64,000 bases of DNA. It comes from Butyrivibrio sp. NC3005. GTDB lineage: Bacteria; Bacillota; Clostridia; Lachnospirales; Lachnospiraceae. The notes under the pieces are model-generated. The model did no database searches. It was not told where the DNA came from and saw only the letters and a program-made list of their open reading frames with translations. Positions 17,134 to 25,556 of this stretch are shown one piece after another (the first letter of the stretch is position 1; each line of letters begins with the position of its first letter). The translations under genes and the position numbers were made by a program. The stretch spans positions 157,943 to 221,942 of the forward strand of contig NZ_AUKC01000003.1 of the NCBI RefSeq assembly GCF_000424545.1. The letters are read 5' to 3'.

Positions 17134-18058
17134 CACTTAATCCTTATAATATTTTTAGCCTCATCAACTATTCTATTTTTTTGTATATAGAGAGATTCTT
17201 CTGAAACTTTTAATATGTCATTTGTTTTTTCGAGATTTTCCAATGCATAAAAGCATTTATATCTTTTCCCATTTTCCCAATATTTAACCGGTGTTCCATA
17301 CATTAACGAGACTATTGTTGCGTGTACCAAATCTGTATATACAGTTCGAGCATTCGCATATACTGTCAAATAGTCGTATGGTGTATCAGATATCAATATA
17401 GTTTCATTACTATATTCTTTTCTATATTGATATTGCATATGCCAAGGGCGGACTACATTGTTTGCATCCTTAAATATTTCAGGCTCTTCAGAACGATTAA
17501 AAGTAACAACGTCATAATCACTATCTGCAAATCCTCTAGGATCAAAAACATCCACTGTCCAAAATGCACAGTCTACTCCTTTTACACATGGGGCAACATC
17601 CTTATATTGTTTATACACATCATCATCTCTACTTATGATTAACGCCGGCTTTATTTGCTTAAAATATGCCCTTAGGGCCTTTATTTCATCATGGTTATAC
17701 TTCTCCCCCCCAAACCTAGAAATACTGGTCTACAGCCCTTTTCAGCTAATTTGTCAATCATTTTTCTTGAAGGTGCATTCAAGAATTCTTGCGTTCCAAC
17801 CATACCAGGAATAACAACATAATCAGCATTTAGATAATCAGACATCTTAAATATAATAGGCTTGGTAGGCACATCCTTACTTAGTATTCTTCTCTTACCA
17901 ATAGGGGCATTGTTTACATAATAATTAGTCATCGCAGATAGGCATGCCATATGGCAGTCGTCACCAAATATTCTTTTAGTTAATTCCATTCCTCCTATAT
18001 CAATAAAGGCTTCACCAACATTTGTGAACCAGCAATTATTAAAATATAGAATTTTCAT
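17133..18058 (-). pseudogene. Second polysaccharide pyruvyl transferase, frameshifted at a G7 run
   Basis: The first frame (18058-17681) starts MKILYFNNCWFTNVGEAFID and reaches RPVFLGLGG. The second (entering before 17618) continues with a sensible KYNHDEIKALRAYF then IISRDDDVYKQY and YARTVYTDLVHATIVSLMYG to the stop at 17133-17135. They join if the C7 run at 17705-17711 (G7 in the coding sense) had eight bases, giving one protein of about 308 residues, normal for PF04230. As it stands the protein ends 13 residues past the run. This could be phase variation, a true pseudogene or a sequencing error. Both halves are otherwise well preserved, which argues for recent or reversible loss. Confidence 0.8.
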
Positions 18059-18062
18059 GTGG

Positions 18063-19325
18063 CTATACCTCCCTCAATTGCGGCAACCTTACGGAGCCCC
18101 AATACTGTCTCTGCCAATTAGTCTTTTCCATAGAATCATTCACAATTTCGAAGAAAATCTGATCTGCTTGGTCAAGATCCCTAAGCTCATTGCTCTCATT
18201 AATTTCAGATAAATGAAAATAGGCAATATAAATCCCTTCAGCTAAGTTTGAAATATCATACTCTAACTTTGTCTCGTAATCTCCAGCCGAATAATCTTTG
18301 AGCATTGTCCGACAATCTGTATATCCAACTGCACTTCCATCTGCGTATTTTAAAGATAAATCTATTAGCACATTGTCAATATTTTCATGGGCTGTCCATT
18401 TAAAATCCAATAACATTTTTTCATCGGTACGAAATCTTGCCATCCCTCTATCTAAAATTGATATTGACTTAAATCTAGCCTTTCTTCCCAAGTCAGCGGA
18501 CACACGCTTAAATGTACTCAAATCATACTCTGTTTTTAAATCAGATGAATGACTATTCATATATATGTCTATAGCCTTCTCAACATCACCATCAAAAATC
18601 ATTTTTCCTTTTTCAAGGACAATACATCTAGTACATAAATTTCTTATAGTGGCCATATTATGACTTACATATAATACTGTCTTTCCACCTTTGGCCTCAT
18701 CGCCCATCTTTCCAAGACATTTCTTTTGGAACTTCATATCACCAACAGCAAGCACTTCATCCATGACCATGATTTCCGCATCAAGGTGTGATGCCACGGC
18801 AAAGGCAAGCTTGACATACATACCTGAAGAGTATCGTTTTACAGGTGTATCTATGAACTGTCTGCACTCCGAAAAGTCGATGATAGATTCAATCTTTTCA
18901 TCAACTTCTTTTCTGGTCATTCCTAGGATAGCGCCATTCATATATATGTTTTCTCTACCTGTAAGTTCCCCATGGAATCCTGTACCAACTTCAAGCATTG
19001 AAGCAATTCGTCCATCAATCCAAATATCGCCTTCTGTAGGAGCTGTAACTCTGGAAAGAATTTTGAGAAGTGTAGATTTACCTGCGCCATTTCCGCCTAT
19101 AATACCTACAGCCTCGCCCTTTTTTATCTCAAGATTGATACCATCAAGAGCCCAAAATGACTCTCCAAAGTGTTCTGCACTCTGTCCAATCTTCATATTT
19201 GGGTCTTCTTTTCCTCTAACTCTTGCCCACCATGACTGAAGCTCGGCATTTAGAGTCTGACCACCTATTGCACCAAGCTTATACTGTTTTCTTAAATTTT
19301 CTATCTTTATTGCTGTATCTGACAT
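18063..19325 (-). CDS. wzt: Polysaccharide ABC transporter ATP-binding protein (Wzt/TagH-like) with C-terminal carbohydrate-binding domain
   Basis: Walker A GGNGAGKST is at 77-85, the signature YSSGMYVKLA near 165, Walker B IMVMDEVLAVGD near 187 and the H-loop YVSHN near 220. Residues about 265-420 form a Wzt_C-like beta domain that in Gram-negative homologues binds the glycan terminus before export. It powers export of the lipid-linked polysaccharide made by the surrounding enzymes, together with the permease 3 bases upstream. The C-terminal domain suggests that the exporter recognises a modified non-reducing end; the methyl and pyruvyl transferases nearby are candidates for that cap. Confidence 0.92.
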   Translation of the reverse strand: MSDTAIKIENLRKQYKLGAIGGQTLNAELQSWWARVRGKEDPNMKIGQSAEHFGESFWALDGINLEIKKGEAVGIIGGNGAGKSTLLKILSRVTAPTEGDIWIDGRIASMLEVGTGFHGELTGRENIYMNGAILGMTRKEVDEKIESIIDFSECRQFIDTPVKRYSSGMYVKLAFAVASHLDAEIMVMDEVLAVGDMKFQKKCLGKMGDEAKGGKTVLYVSHNMATIRNLCTRCIVLEKGKMIFDGDVEKAIDIYMNSHSSDLKTEYDLSTFKRVSADLGRKARFKSISILDRGMARFRTDEKMLLDFKWTAHENIDNVLIDLSLKYADGSAVGYTDCRTMLKDYSAGDYETKLEYDISNLAEGIYIAYFHLSEINESNELRDLDQADQIFFEIVNDSMEKTNWQRQYWGSVRLPQLREV

Positions 19326-19328
19326 TTC

Positions 19329-20168
19329 TTATACCGTATCCATAAATGTTTTTTCAATCTTACTAAATAAAAGTACTCCTAAAGTTAAAACAATAAGAGT
19401 TACTATCCAACTTAGTCCCCAATAATGCCATGCAAGTGTTTTAGTACCTAGAAGTACACTTCTAAAGCACTCTATTATCGGAGTCATGGCATTAAGCATG
19501 TATACTGATAAGTATTTCCGAGGAATTATCTCGGTTGTATACACTACAGGTGTTGCATACATCCAAAGCTGAACACCGAAACCTACAAGAACTACCAAAT
19601 CTCTATACTTGGTAGTAAGAGAAGCTATGATAATTCCACATCCAAGTCCAAATAATCCAGCCTGAAATATAAGAACAGGCACCAATAAAAGTGACCATCC
19701 AAGTCCAAAATTATATCCATTAAAACTATAATATGCAATTGCAATTACCAGCATTGCCAATTGTATTCCTAAATCCAACATGCCGGTAAGTACAGATGAA
19801 ATCGGCATTACTAGTCTAGGAAAGTATACTTTACCCATTATTGCAGCATTTGCAGTAAATGTACTAGATGTCTGTGTAAGGCTTGTAGCAAAAAATGTCC
19901 ATAGTGCATTACTGCAAAGGTAAAATACAAACTGCGGAACACCGCTTGTTGACAAACCAGCTAAGTTTCCAAAGACAAATGCATATAGTAGTACAGAAAT
20001 TAATGGTTTGAATATTAACCATAACGGACCAAGTATTGTCTGCTTATAAATCGTCGTATAATTTCTTTTAAAGAAAAGCCAAATAAGATCTTTATATCTA
20101 AAAAGTTCTTTTAAATCAATATCAAACCACCCTGTTTTGGCTTTAATATGTGTAGTATATTGCTCCAT
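19329..20168 (-). CDS. wzm: Polysaccharide ABC transporter permease (Wzm/TagG-like)
   Basis: The 279-residue protein has a soluble N-terminus with FRYKDLIWLFFKRNYTTIYK, the conserved entry of ABC-2 polysaccharide exporters, then LGPLWLIFKPL and six hydrophobic helices, with ATPVVYTTEIIPRKY and LNAMTPIIECFRSVLLG near the end. It forms the channel with the ATPase encoded 3 bases downstream. The start is preceded by AAAGGAAC at a somewhat long distance. This indicates an ABC-dependent rather than a Wzy-dependent polysaccharide. Confidence 0.92.
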   Translation of the reverse strand: MEQYTTHIKAKTGWFDIDLKELFRYKDLIWLFFKRNYTTIYKQTILGPLWLIFKPLISVLLYAFVFGNLAGLSTSGVPQFVFYLCSNALWTFFATSLTQTSSTFTANAAIMGKVYFPRLVMPISSVLTGMLDLGIQLAMLVIAIAYYSFNGYNFGLGWSLLLVPVLIFQAGLFGLGCGIIIASLTTKYRDLVVLVGFGVQLWMYATPVVYTTEIIPRKYLSVYMLNAMTPIIECFRSVLLGTKTLAWHYWGLSWIVTLIVLTLGVLLFSKIEKTFMDTV

Positions 20169-20193
20169 GTATTACTAACTTGTTCCTTTCAAT

Positions 20194-20449
20194 CTACAAT
20201 GTATTAAAAAATGTACTTCCTATTTTTTGTGATATACTGCCCCTTATGCGTCTTCTATATAAATATAAATTGTCAGTAATATGTATCACTTTACCATATC
20301 TATAAATTCGCATCCAATAGTCATAATCTTCCGCCAAAAAAGATTGGCATCGTACGCTCCAACCTTCTTTGCAATTTCTGAAATGTACAAGAAACATGCT
20401 CCGCACCATTATATACTGGGAGTACTATAGATACTCTCTTATTGTCCAT
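20194..20449 (-). pseudogene. GT2 glycosyltransferase with large internal deletion
   Basis: ATG at 20447-20449 starts MDNKRVSIVLPVYNGAEH, a normal GT2 N-terminus, but the reading shifts straight into CFLYISEIAKKV (another frame), then FLAEDYDYWMRIYRYGKVIH and YLYRR before stops. About 150 residues between the first strand and the FLAEDYxYW helix are gone, and frame changes occur on either side. It is a close relative of the 8751-9671 gene. It overlaps the end of the intact GT2 gene upstream by 11 bases. Confidence 0.7.
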
Positions 20450-21458
20450 TTTTTCTATGTATAATCTTATAAAACATACCAATTACAACATTATAGAATT
20501 CATATAAATGGTAATTAGTATAAAACAGCTTTAAAGATATTCCCCCTATTCTATATTTTTTTAATATAGGCCTTATTCTTTCAAAATATTCTTTTGACTC
20601 CTTAGATTCTTGATCAGCCTTGTTCATTTGCTTCCAATGATGAATCATCATGCTCACAAAAAAAGAGAGCTGCCAAATTCCATACATATCTTTTATCTCT
20701 TGATGACACTCTATAAATCTATCTGTTTCTTCTATACTTATGCACATTGCTTTATTCTTTGGAAGCAAATTATTATTTGTTGTAATTGAATTTGATCTTA
20801 CTCTTCTGTAATACAGCGGTTCATGCAAAAGTGCCACACGTTGACAAACAGATGTAAGCTCGAAATTAAATAAATTATCTTCGTGTATTATTCCTTCATA
20901 AAAACGCAAGTTGTTGTCTTCAATAACACTTCTTTTGATAAATATCAAACAACAACTTGGAAAATAATCATTGTTATCCAACGCTTTGCGATAAAAATCT
21001 GTTCCCTTCATGACATCCGGGTAACAACCATTATATTTATATCCACCTGCTTCTCTAGTCCACTGATAATCACTAGTTCCATCTTCAAATGAATATGCAA
21101 CAAAACGTAACTGGTCTAAATTTTCTTCTTCAGATTTTCTGTATAGTCTTTCTATTGCATCTTTTTTTAGAAAATCATCGCTGTCAAGAAAATAAACATA
21201 CTTACCTTTAGCATGCTCCAATCCAGTATTTCTTGCTGCTGAAAGCCCTCCATTTTTACGATTTATAAGAATAAAATTATCATTTTTATCACAATACTCT
21301 TTTACTATGTCGTCAGAATTGTCTGTAGAACCATCATTCACAATCAATACTTCAAATTCCTTAAAAGTCTGTTTTTCAAGACTATCCAAACATTCTCCTA
21401 CATAGTTCCTAACATTATACACTGGAACAATAATACTTACCTTAATATCTTTATTCAT
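20439..21458 (-). CDS. Family 2 glycosyltransferase
   Basis: This 339-residue protein opens KVSIIVPVYNVRNYVGECLD and continues with LIVNDGSTDNSDDIV and YFLDSDDFLKKDAI (metal-binding DSDD near 95), a standard GT-A GT2 fold, then ENLFNFELTS and the QRVALLHEPLYYRR strand. The C-terminal 100 residues are helical and carry a poorly conserved, aromatic-rich region. The RBS AGGAAC lies 7 bases before the ATG. It acts on the cytoplasmic face in repeat-unit assembly; the sugar is unknown. Confidence 0.88.
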   Translation of the reverse strand: MNKDIKVSIIVPVYNVRNYVGECLDSLEKQTFKEFEVLIVNDGSTDNSDDIVKEYCDKNDNFILINRKNGGLSAARNTGLEHAKGKYVYFLDSDDFLKKDAIERLYRKSEEENLDQLRFVAYSFEDGTSDYQWTREAGGYKYNGCYPDVMKGTDFYRKALDNNDYFPSCCLIFIKRSVIEDNNLRFYEGIIHEDNLFNFELTSVCQRVALLHEPLYYRRVRSNSITTNNNLLPKNKAMCISIEETDRFIECHQEIKDMYGIWQLSFFVSMMIHHWKQMNKADQESKESKEYFERIRPILKKYRIGGISLKLFYTNYHLYEFYNVVIGMFYKIIHRKNGQ

Positions 21459-21555
21459 CCTTTGGTTCCTAATTAGTATTCTATTAGCAAATCTACAAAG
21501 TATATTAACACACTTTATATATTATTGCTACATTTACGATAAACTAGCATAAAAA

Positions 21556-22563
21556 CTACAGTTCTATATCAAATAGCTTCTTTACAACATTTCTAAATAC
21601 TGTTTTTTTATTTTCTATGAACAGAATATAATAACTTTTTTGCCAAAATGAAAGAGGCCTGTTTATTTTTTTTGAATACTTCATTACTAGTTCCATAGCT
21701 TCTTTGTTTTCTTTTATTTCATTGGCAAATTCTGTAATTTGCTGATCTTTTAACTTTTTCTTTGGAAAACGAATATCTATAGGACAATTCTCTCCCGTTC
21801 CATCAAAGCCAATATTTTTACACATATCTACATTAGGATATAGTACTAGTCCATTGTGTAGATATATTGCCAATTCCCAAAAAACCGCCCAAGTTTTCTT
21901 TTTTCCACTGGCATTATCCAATACTTGCTGCCAAATAAGATCAGTTCCATTTCGATCAAGCTTATAAATATCTTCATCAGTCATCTGTGAAACAAATTTC
22001 TGAGGATTTCTTTCAAAATACTGCCATCTATCAAACCAAGTAGCCCATCCCCAGCATCCTCCCCAAGGTAATAAAAATGTTTGAGGTAAAAATGCCTTAT
22101 CTTTATCAGTAGGAAGCGAACATCCACATATCTCCATCACTTTCTGCTGATCAGCATACCGTATCAAGGCTTCATTCATATATTCTAGAAAAAACTTGTT
22201 TGGCACTATATCATCTTCAAGCACAATTACCTTTTTATGCTTATTGATAACATTAGTAACGCCACCCATAATATTCTCTGCTAAGCCTATATTATTATCC
22301 CTTTCAATAATAATAATGTCTTTAAATCCATCAATGCTATGAATAAATGATCTTGTTGCTTCCACTTCGGCTAAATCAGATTCATCTCTTGCTCCATCAG
22401 AAAATATATAAAGCCTAGTTTTCTCAGATAGAGAACATTTCTTTAGATTATCAACTACTTTTTTTAATGAATCAATCCGTTTGTAGGTAAACAAACAAAC
22501 TGGAGCGCAAATATCATCTTTTTCAAAAATTTTATTCTTTTTTATATTTCCAACTTTATTCAT
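21556..22563 (-). CDS. GT2-like (GNT-I-type) glycosyltransferase
   Basis: PVCLFTYKRIDSLKKVVDNL near the N-terminus, IFSDGARDESD, NNIGLAENIMGGV and VIVLEDDIVPNKFFLEYMNE (metal-binding EDD near 115) are features of the sugar-transferase group related to eukaryotic GNT-I. LPWGGCWGWATWFDRW near 165 is a hallmark of the bacterial subgroup. The reading frame is open seven codons further upstream, but GGAG lies 9 bases before the ATG at 22561-22563, so I use that start (335 residues). It is usually found in capsule and exopolysaccharide loci. Confidence 0.85.
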   Translation of the reverse strand: MNKVGNIKKNKIFEKDDICAPVCLFTYKRIDSLKKVVDNLKKCSLSEKTRLYIFSDGARDESDLAEVEATRSFIHSIDGFKDIIIIERDNNIGLAENIMGGVTNVINKHKKVIVLEDDIVPNKFFLEYMNEALIRYADQQKVMEICGCSLPTDKDKAFLPQTFLLPWGGCWGWATWFDRWQYFERNPQKFVSQMTDEDIYKLDRNGTDLIWQQVLDNASGKKKTWAVFWELAIYLHNGLVLYPNVDMCKNIGFDGTGENCPIDIRFPKKKLKDQQITEFANEIKENKEAMELVMKYSKKINRPLSFWQKSYYILFIENKKTVFRNVVKKLFDIEL

Positions 22564-22632
22564 GGTAAAAACTCCATATATCATTGATAAATATAAATAC
22601 TTATTGCAATCAAACCATAGTACTATATTTAT

Positions 22633-23697
22633 TTATCCAATATGAATTATATCTTTTTTTCCATTTAAATATTTCTTTATTCTTCTATCCAAATCCACAG
22701 AATAATTATATATTTTATCTTTCAAACTTAGATTTACAGGTTCAATCTCTTCTGATAATGCTGGATGTTTGATAATCATAGGATAAAATCCGTATTCTTT
22801 TAAAACAAACTCTTTTTCATGATTCAGCTTTAAAAGATATTCATTATATAGTGCTTTAACAAGCTTATGATCCACTCTCCAATGAGACGCTGCAACACCT
22901 ATATCCACCGTTTTTTCATTTAAATAACAAATGTTATGGTAATGGTAAAAAACAACATTTGTACTAACTTTATCATCCATCTTTATCTGAATATCATCAT
23001 CATTTTTTGATATCAATTTATAGCGATCTAGGTTCCATAAAGCTAGTCCTGCACCGGGATGTTCAAGTACATGAACACAATCATATTTCTCCAACCATTC
23101 ATTTAAATACATTTGATCTCCAAACGTTTTTCCATTATCTGCAGCTTTGCAAGAATTAAGTACTTGTTTCTTCCATTCTTTCAATACCTTCCTTCCAAAT
23201 GTATCATTGCAGAAAGTATTAAACTCCACACAATATTTTCCCGAATTTTTCTCGCTATAGTAGCCATAAAAACTATTGGAAAATCTGTGTTCTATAATCT
23301 GTACACTTTTATTGTTTGCTATCATTTCATTAATTAAAACAATAGGATCACAATAAAAATACATATCAGCATCAATATATGTACAATATCCTTCATTATA
23401 AACAGTAAATACATAGTCCAAAAAGCAAGCTGAACAAGTCCAGTTATATTCTGCTCTTGATCGATTTGACTTTACCTTTAACATAACCTCATCTTCAAAA
23501 TCACACAGTGAAACCACTATTACGTTTTCAAAGTCAATGTCTTTAAGAACTTTTTCACATCTATCATCCATGGCCAAAACATACAACCGAAACTTTTTGG
23601 CGTTTTTTTCTAATGATTTAATTAATACCAATCCCTTATCTAAGTAATTACTATCAAATAAGGTACAATAAACATTTTTATCCAAAGTGGCTCCCAT
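22633..23697 (-). CDS. Nucleotide-sugar transferase (GT8/DUF-type GT-A fold)
   Basis: About 354 residues. The start region has NVYCTLFDSNYLDKGLVLIK, then LYVLAMDD and TYIDADMYFYCDP near 100-112, the DxD metal site of GT8-like GT-A enzymes. DQMYLNEWL near 190 and HYHNICYLN near 255 follow the order seen in proteins annotated as putative nucleotide-diphospho-sugar transferases. The start is uncertain: ATG at 23695-23697 and TTG codons on either side are possible, and there is no clear RBS before the ATG. Substrate unknown. Confidence 0.8.
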   Translation of the reverse strand: MGATLDKNVYCTLFDSNYLDKGLVLIKSLEKNAKKFRLYVLAMDDRCEKVLKDIDFENVIVVSLCDFEDEVMLKVKSNRSRAEYNWTCSACFLDYVFTVYNEGYCTYIDADMYFYCDPIVLINEMIANNKSVQIIEHRFSNSFYGYYSEKNSGKYCVEFNTFCNDTFGRKVLKEWKKQVLNSCKAADNGKTFGDQMYLNEWLEKYDCVHVLEHPGAGLALWNLDRYKLISKNDDDIQIKMDDKVSTNVVFYHYHNICYLNEKTVDIGVAASHWRVDHKLVKALYNEYLLKLNHEKEFVLKEYGFYPMIIKHPALSEEIEPVNLSLKDKIYNYSVDLDRRIKKYLNGKKDIIHIG

Positions 23698-23817
23698 CAA
23701 AAAATATAATCAGTATTTATTATATCTAGCATATTAACTTTAACACTATAATCCAAACATTATAATTACAATATCTGTATAAACAAAAACAATTTTATCA
23801 CATATCGCAATATTGTT

Positions 23818-24915
23818 CTAACAAAAATAAATCATCATATATCCCTTAACAAATCGCTGTCTACTCAATTTTTCCACATATGCTTTTGCCATATCATCAT
23901 ATTCATAATCTTTCAGCAGAAGTTTCTGCATTTTCTTTGAAAGATCCTGCACGTTTTCTGCCTGAAACACTTCTCCCAAATGGTATTTACTTATCGTATT
24001 CCCAATTTCTCCACAATCAGGTCCTATTATCCATTTACCATATGCAACTCCATCTATCATAGGTCCGCTTGCACCATTAAATTCACGTCTATACGGAACT
24101 GCCACAATATCACAATGCTGTATTAAATACCTCATCTCTGAATCTGAGATATATCGCATTATCATAGTTATTTGCCTAGAAAAATTACTGCTAAGCGCCA
24201 TAATTTCATCTGTGGCTATATCCTGCTCTTTTCCAGCAATAATAAGATGAAATGGGCAATTTACACTTTGTAGTGCTTTAAGCAAAATGTCTAAACCTTT
24301 ATCACGTCTTGTCGCCCCTAGAGCTAATATTACCTTTGTATTTTTATTAAAATCATTTAGTTCCGGAGGACATACGCTATCTTTTTTGGCGCTTTCATCA
24401 GCTTTTAGAAAAGATGGATAATGTACTACTTTACCATTTTTTATTCCTTGACTACCAAGCAAAGAGCATAAATAATCAGAATGTACGACTATTGTATCCA
24501 GCATTCTGGACACTCTTAGCATTGACAGGCGCATAAACAGTTTATACCACTTTCTATCATAATCCATCGTTACGTGATGATATGTGGCAATTACCCTATA
24601 CCTTTTCAAAAATTGCATTCCGAAACCGGCATACAGATTTAGATAATCACCTGCAAGAAAATGAATTAAATCAGGCTTTTCTTCTCTTACAATATGCTTT
24701 AGTTTCTTTAACGCAATTAAATAATTTTCAAAGGATAAAGTCTGGTAAGAAAATTCCGGAATACCAATCTTCTTGACATTATCAGCAGTATTGTATTTTG
24801 TTGCATCTTCTACAGGCAGCACCAACATATATTCAGCCGATATGTTTTCTATTATTGTATTTCTATATACTTCAAAATGGCCTTCAACACCACCATCAAT
24901 CAATAATACTTTCAT
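23818..24915 (-). CDS. Family 4 glycosyltransferase
   Basis: The 365-residue GT-B protein starts MKVLLIDGGVEGHFEVYRNT. Its acceptor domain has DLIHFLAGDYLNLY and TYHHVTMDYD; the donor domain begins with VILALGATRRDKGLDILL near 195 and ends with the EX7E-equivalent region EFNGASGPMIDGVAYGKWII near 290, where the first glutamate is less obvious than in standard GT4 enzymes. Neighbours indicate a role in the same polysaccharide. The C-terminus (YMMIYFC) is a little short and ends in an AT-rich stretch, so slight 3' erosion is possible. Confidence 0.82.
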   Translation of the reverse strand: MKVLLIDGGVEGHFEVYRNTIIENISAEYMLVLPVEDATKYNTADNVKKIGIPEFSYQTLSFENYLIALKKLKHIVREEKPDLIHFLAGDYLNLYAGFGMQFLKRYRVIATYHHVTMDYDRKWYKLFMRLSMLRVSRMLDTIVVHSDYLCSLLGSQGIKNGKVVHYPSFLKADESAKKDSVCPPELNDFNKNTKVILALGATRRDKGLDILLKALQSVNCPFHLIIAGKEQDIATDEIMALSSNFSRQITMIMRYISDSEMRYLIQHCDIVAVPYRREFNGASGPMIDGVAYGKWIIGPDCGEIGNTISKYHLGEVFQAENVQDLSKKMQKLLLKDYEYDDMAKAYVEKLSRQRFVKGYMMIYFC

Positions 24916-24932
24916 CTATTCAACTTTCTATT

Positions 24933-25502
24933 TTAGCGAAAAAAAGCTTCATGATACAATTCATATGTATTGGATATTTCTCTCTTTTTCCCTTTAATAA
25001 GCGGATTTCCATAATAAATTGTATTTGCCTCTAGATGTCCTTTTGCAACTGCACCTGCTCCTACTACACAGCCAGAATCAAGTTCTGAACCTTCCAGAAC
25101 AGTTGCACCTGCTCCAAGAAAAACATGATCATGTATTTTAATCTGGTGATCCTGATATGCAAAATCTTCTGACTGCAAATCGTGACTTGCAGATATGATC
25201 CTTGAAAAAACGGATATAGATGAATTATCTTCTATTATTATTCCGCCTCGCCCGTCAAGATAGCAAAACTCATTGATAATGCAACCTTCACCTAGAGTAA
25301 TATTATGGGGACGAACTATGATTGTCCCATATCCAATACGGCATTTCCTGCCCATCTTTAGCCCGGACAGTTTATATAGAAGTCTTCTAATCCACCATGC
25401 CGGTATATGATTGATAAAGGTATTAAGAAGCATGTAACCTAGATCCAGATATATCAGACCTAGTTTATACCATGCTTTGGACTTACGTATTTTACTAAAC
25501 AT
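24933..25502 (-). CDS. Hexapeptide-repeat O-acetyltransferase (WcaF/CysE-like left-handed beta helix)
   Basis: From about residue 50 the protein shows hexapeptide repeats (RKCRIGYGTIIVRPHNITLG, then EGCIINEFCYLD, GGIIIEDNSSISVFS) followed by ASHDLQSEDFAYQDHQIKIH, LGAGATVLEGSELDSGCVV and AGAVAKGHLEANTIYYGNPL. The histidine of SHD is the usual catalytic residue. It would acetylate a sugar hydroxyl using acetyl-CoA. I chose ATG at 25500-25502 because AGGA lies 6-7 bases upstream; frames from 25508 or the TTG at 25526 are alternatives. Confidence 0.85.
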   Translation of the reverse strand: MFSKIRKSKAWYKLGLIYLDLGYMLLNTFINHIPAWWIRRLLYKLSGLKMGRKCRIGYGTIIVRPHNITLGEGCIINEFCYLDGRGGIIIEDNSSISVFSRIISASHDLQSEDFAYQDHQIKIHDHVFLGAGATVLEGSELDSGCVVGAGAVAKGHLEANTIYYGNPLIKGKKREISNTYELYHEAFFR

Positions 25503-25556
25503 TTCCATTCCTATCGTTTTTCTCAAATAATGATAATTATACCGTAAAAAACAAGA

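Noticed and set aside
18691..19239. Plus-strand 182-codon ORF
   Set aside because: It is the antisense of the Wzt ATPase gene, lacks a ribosome binding site, and shows no family resemblance.
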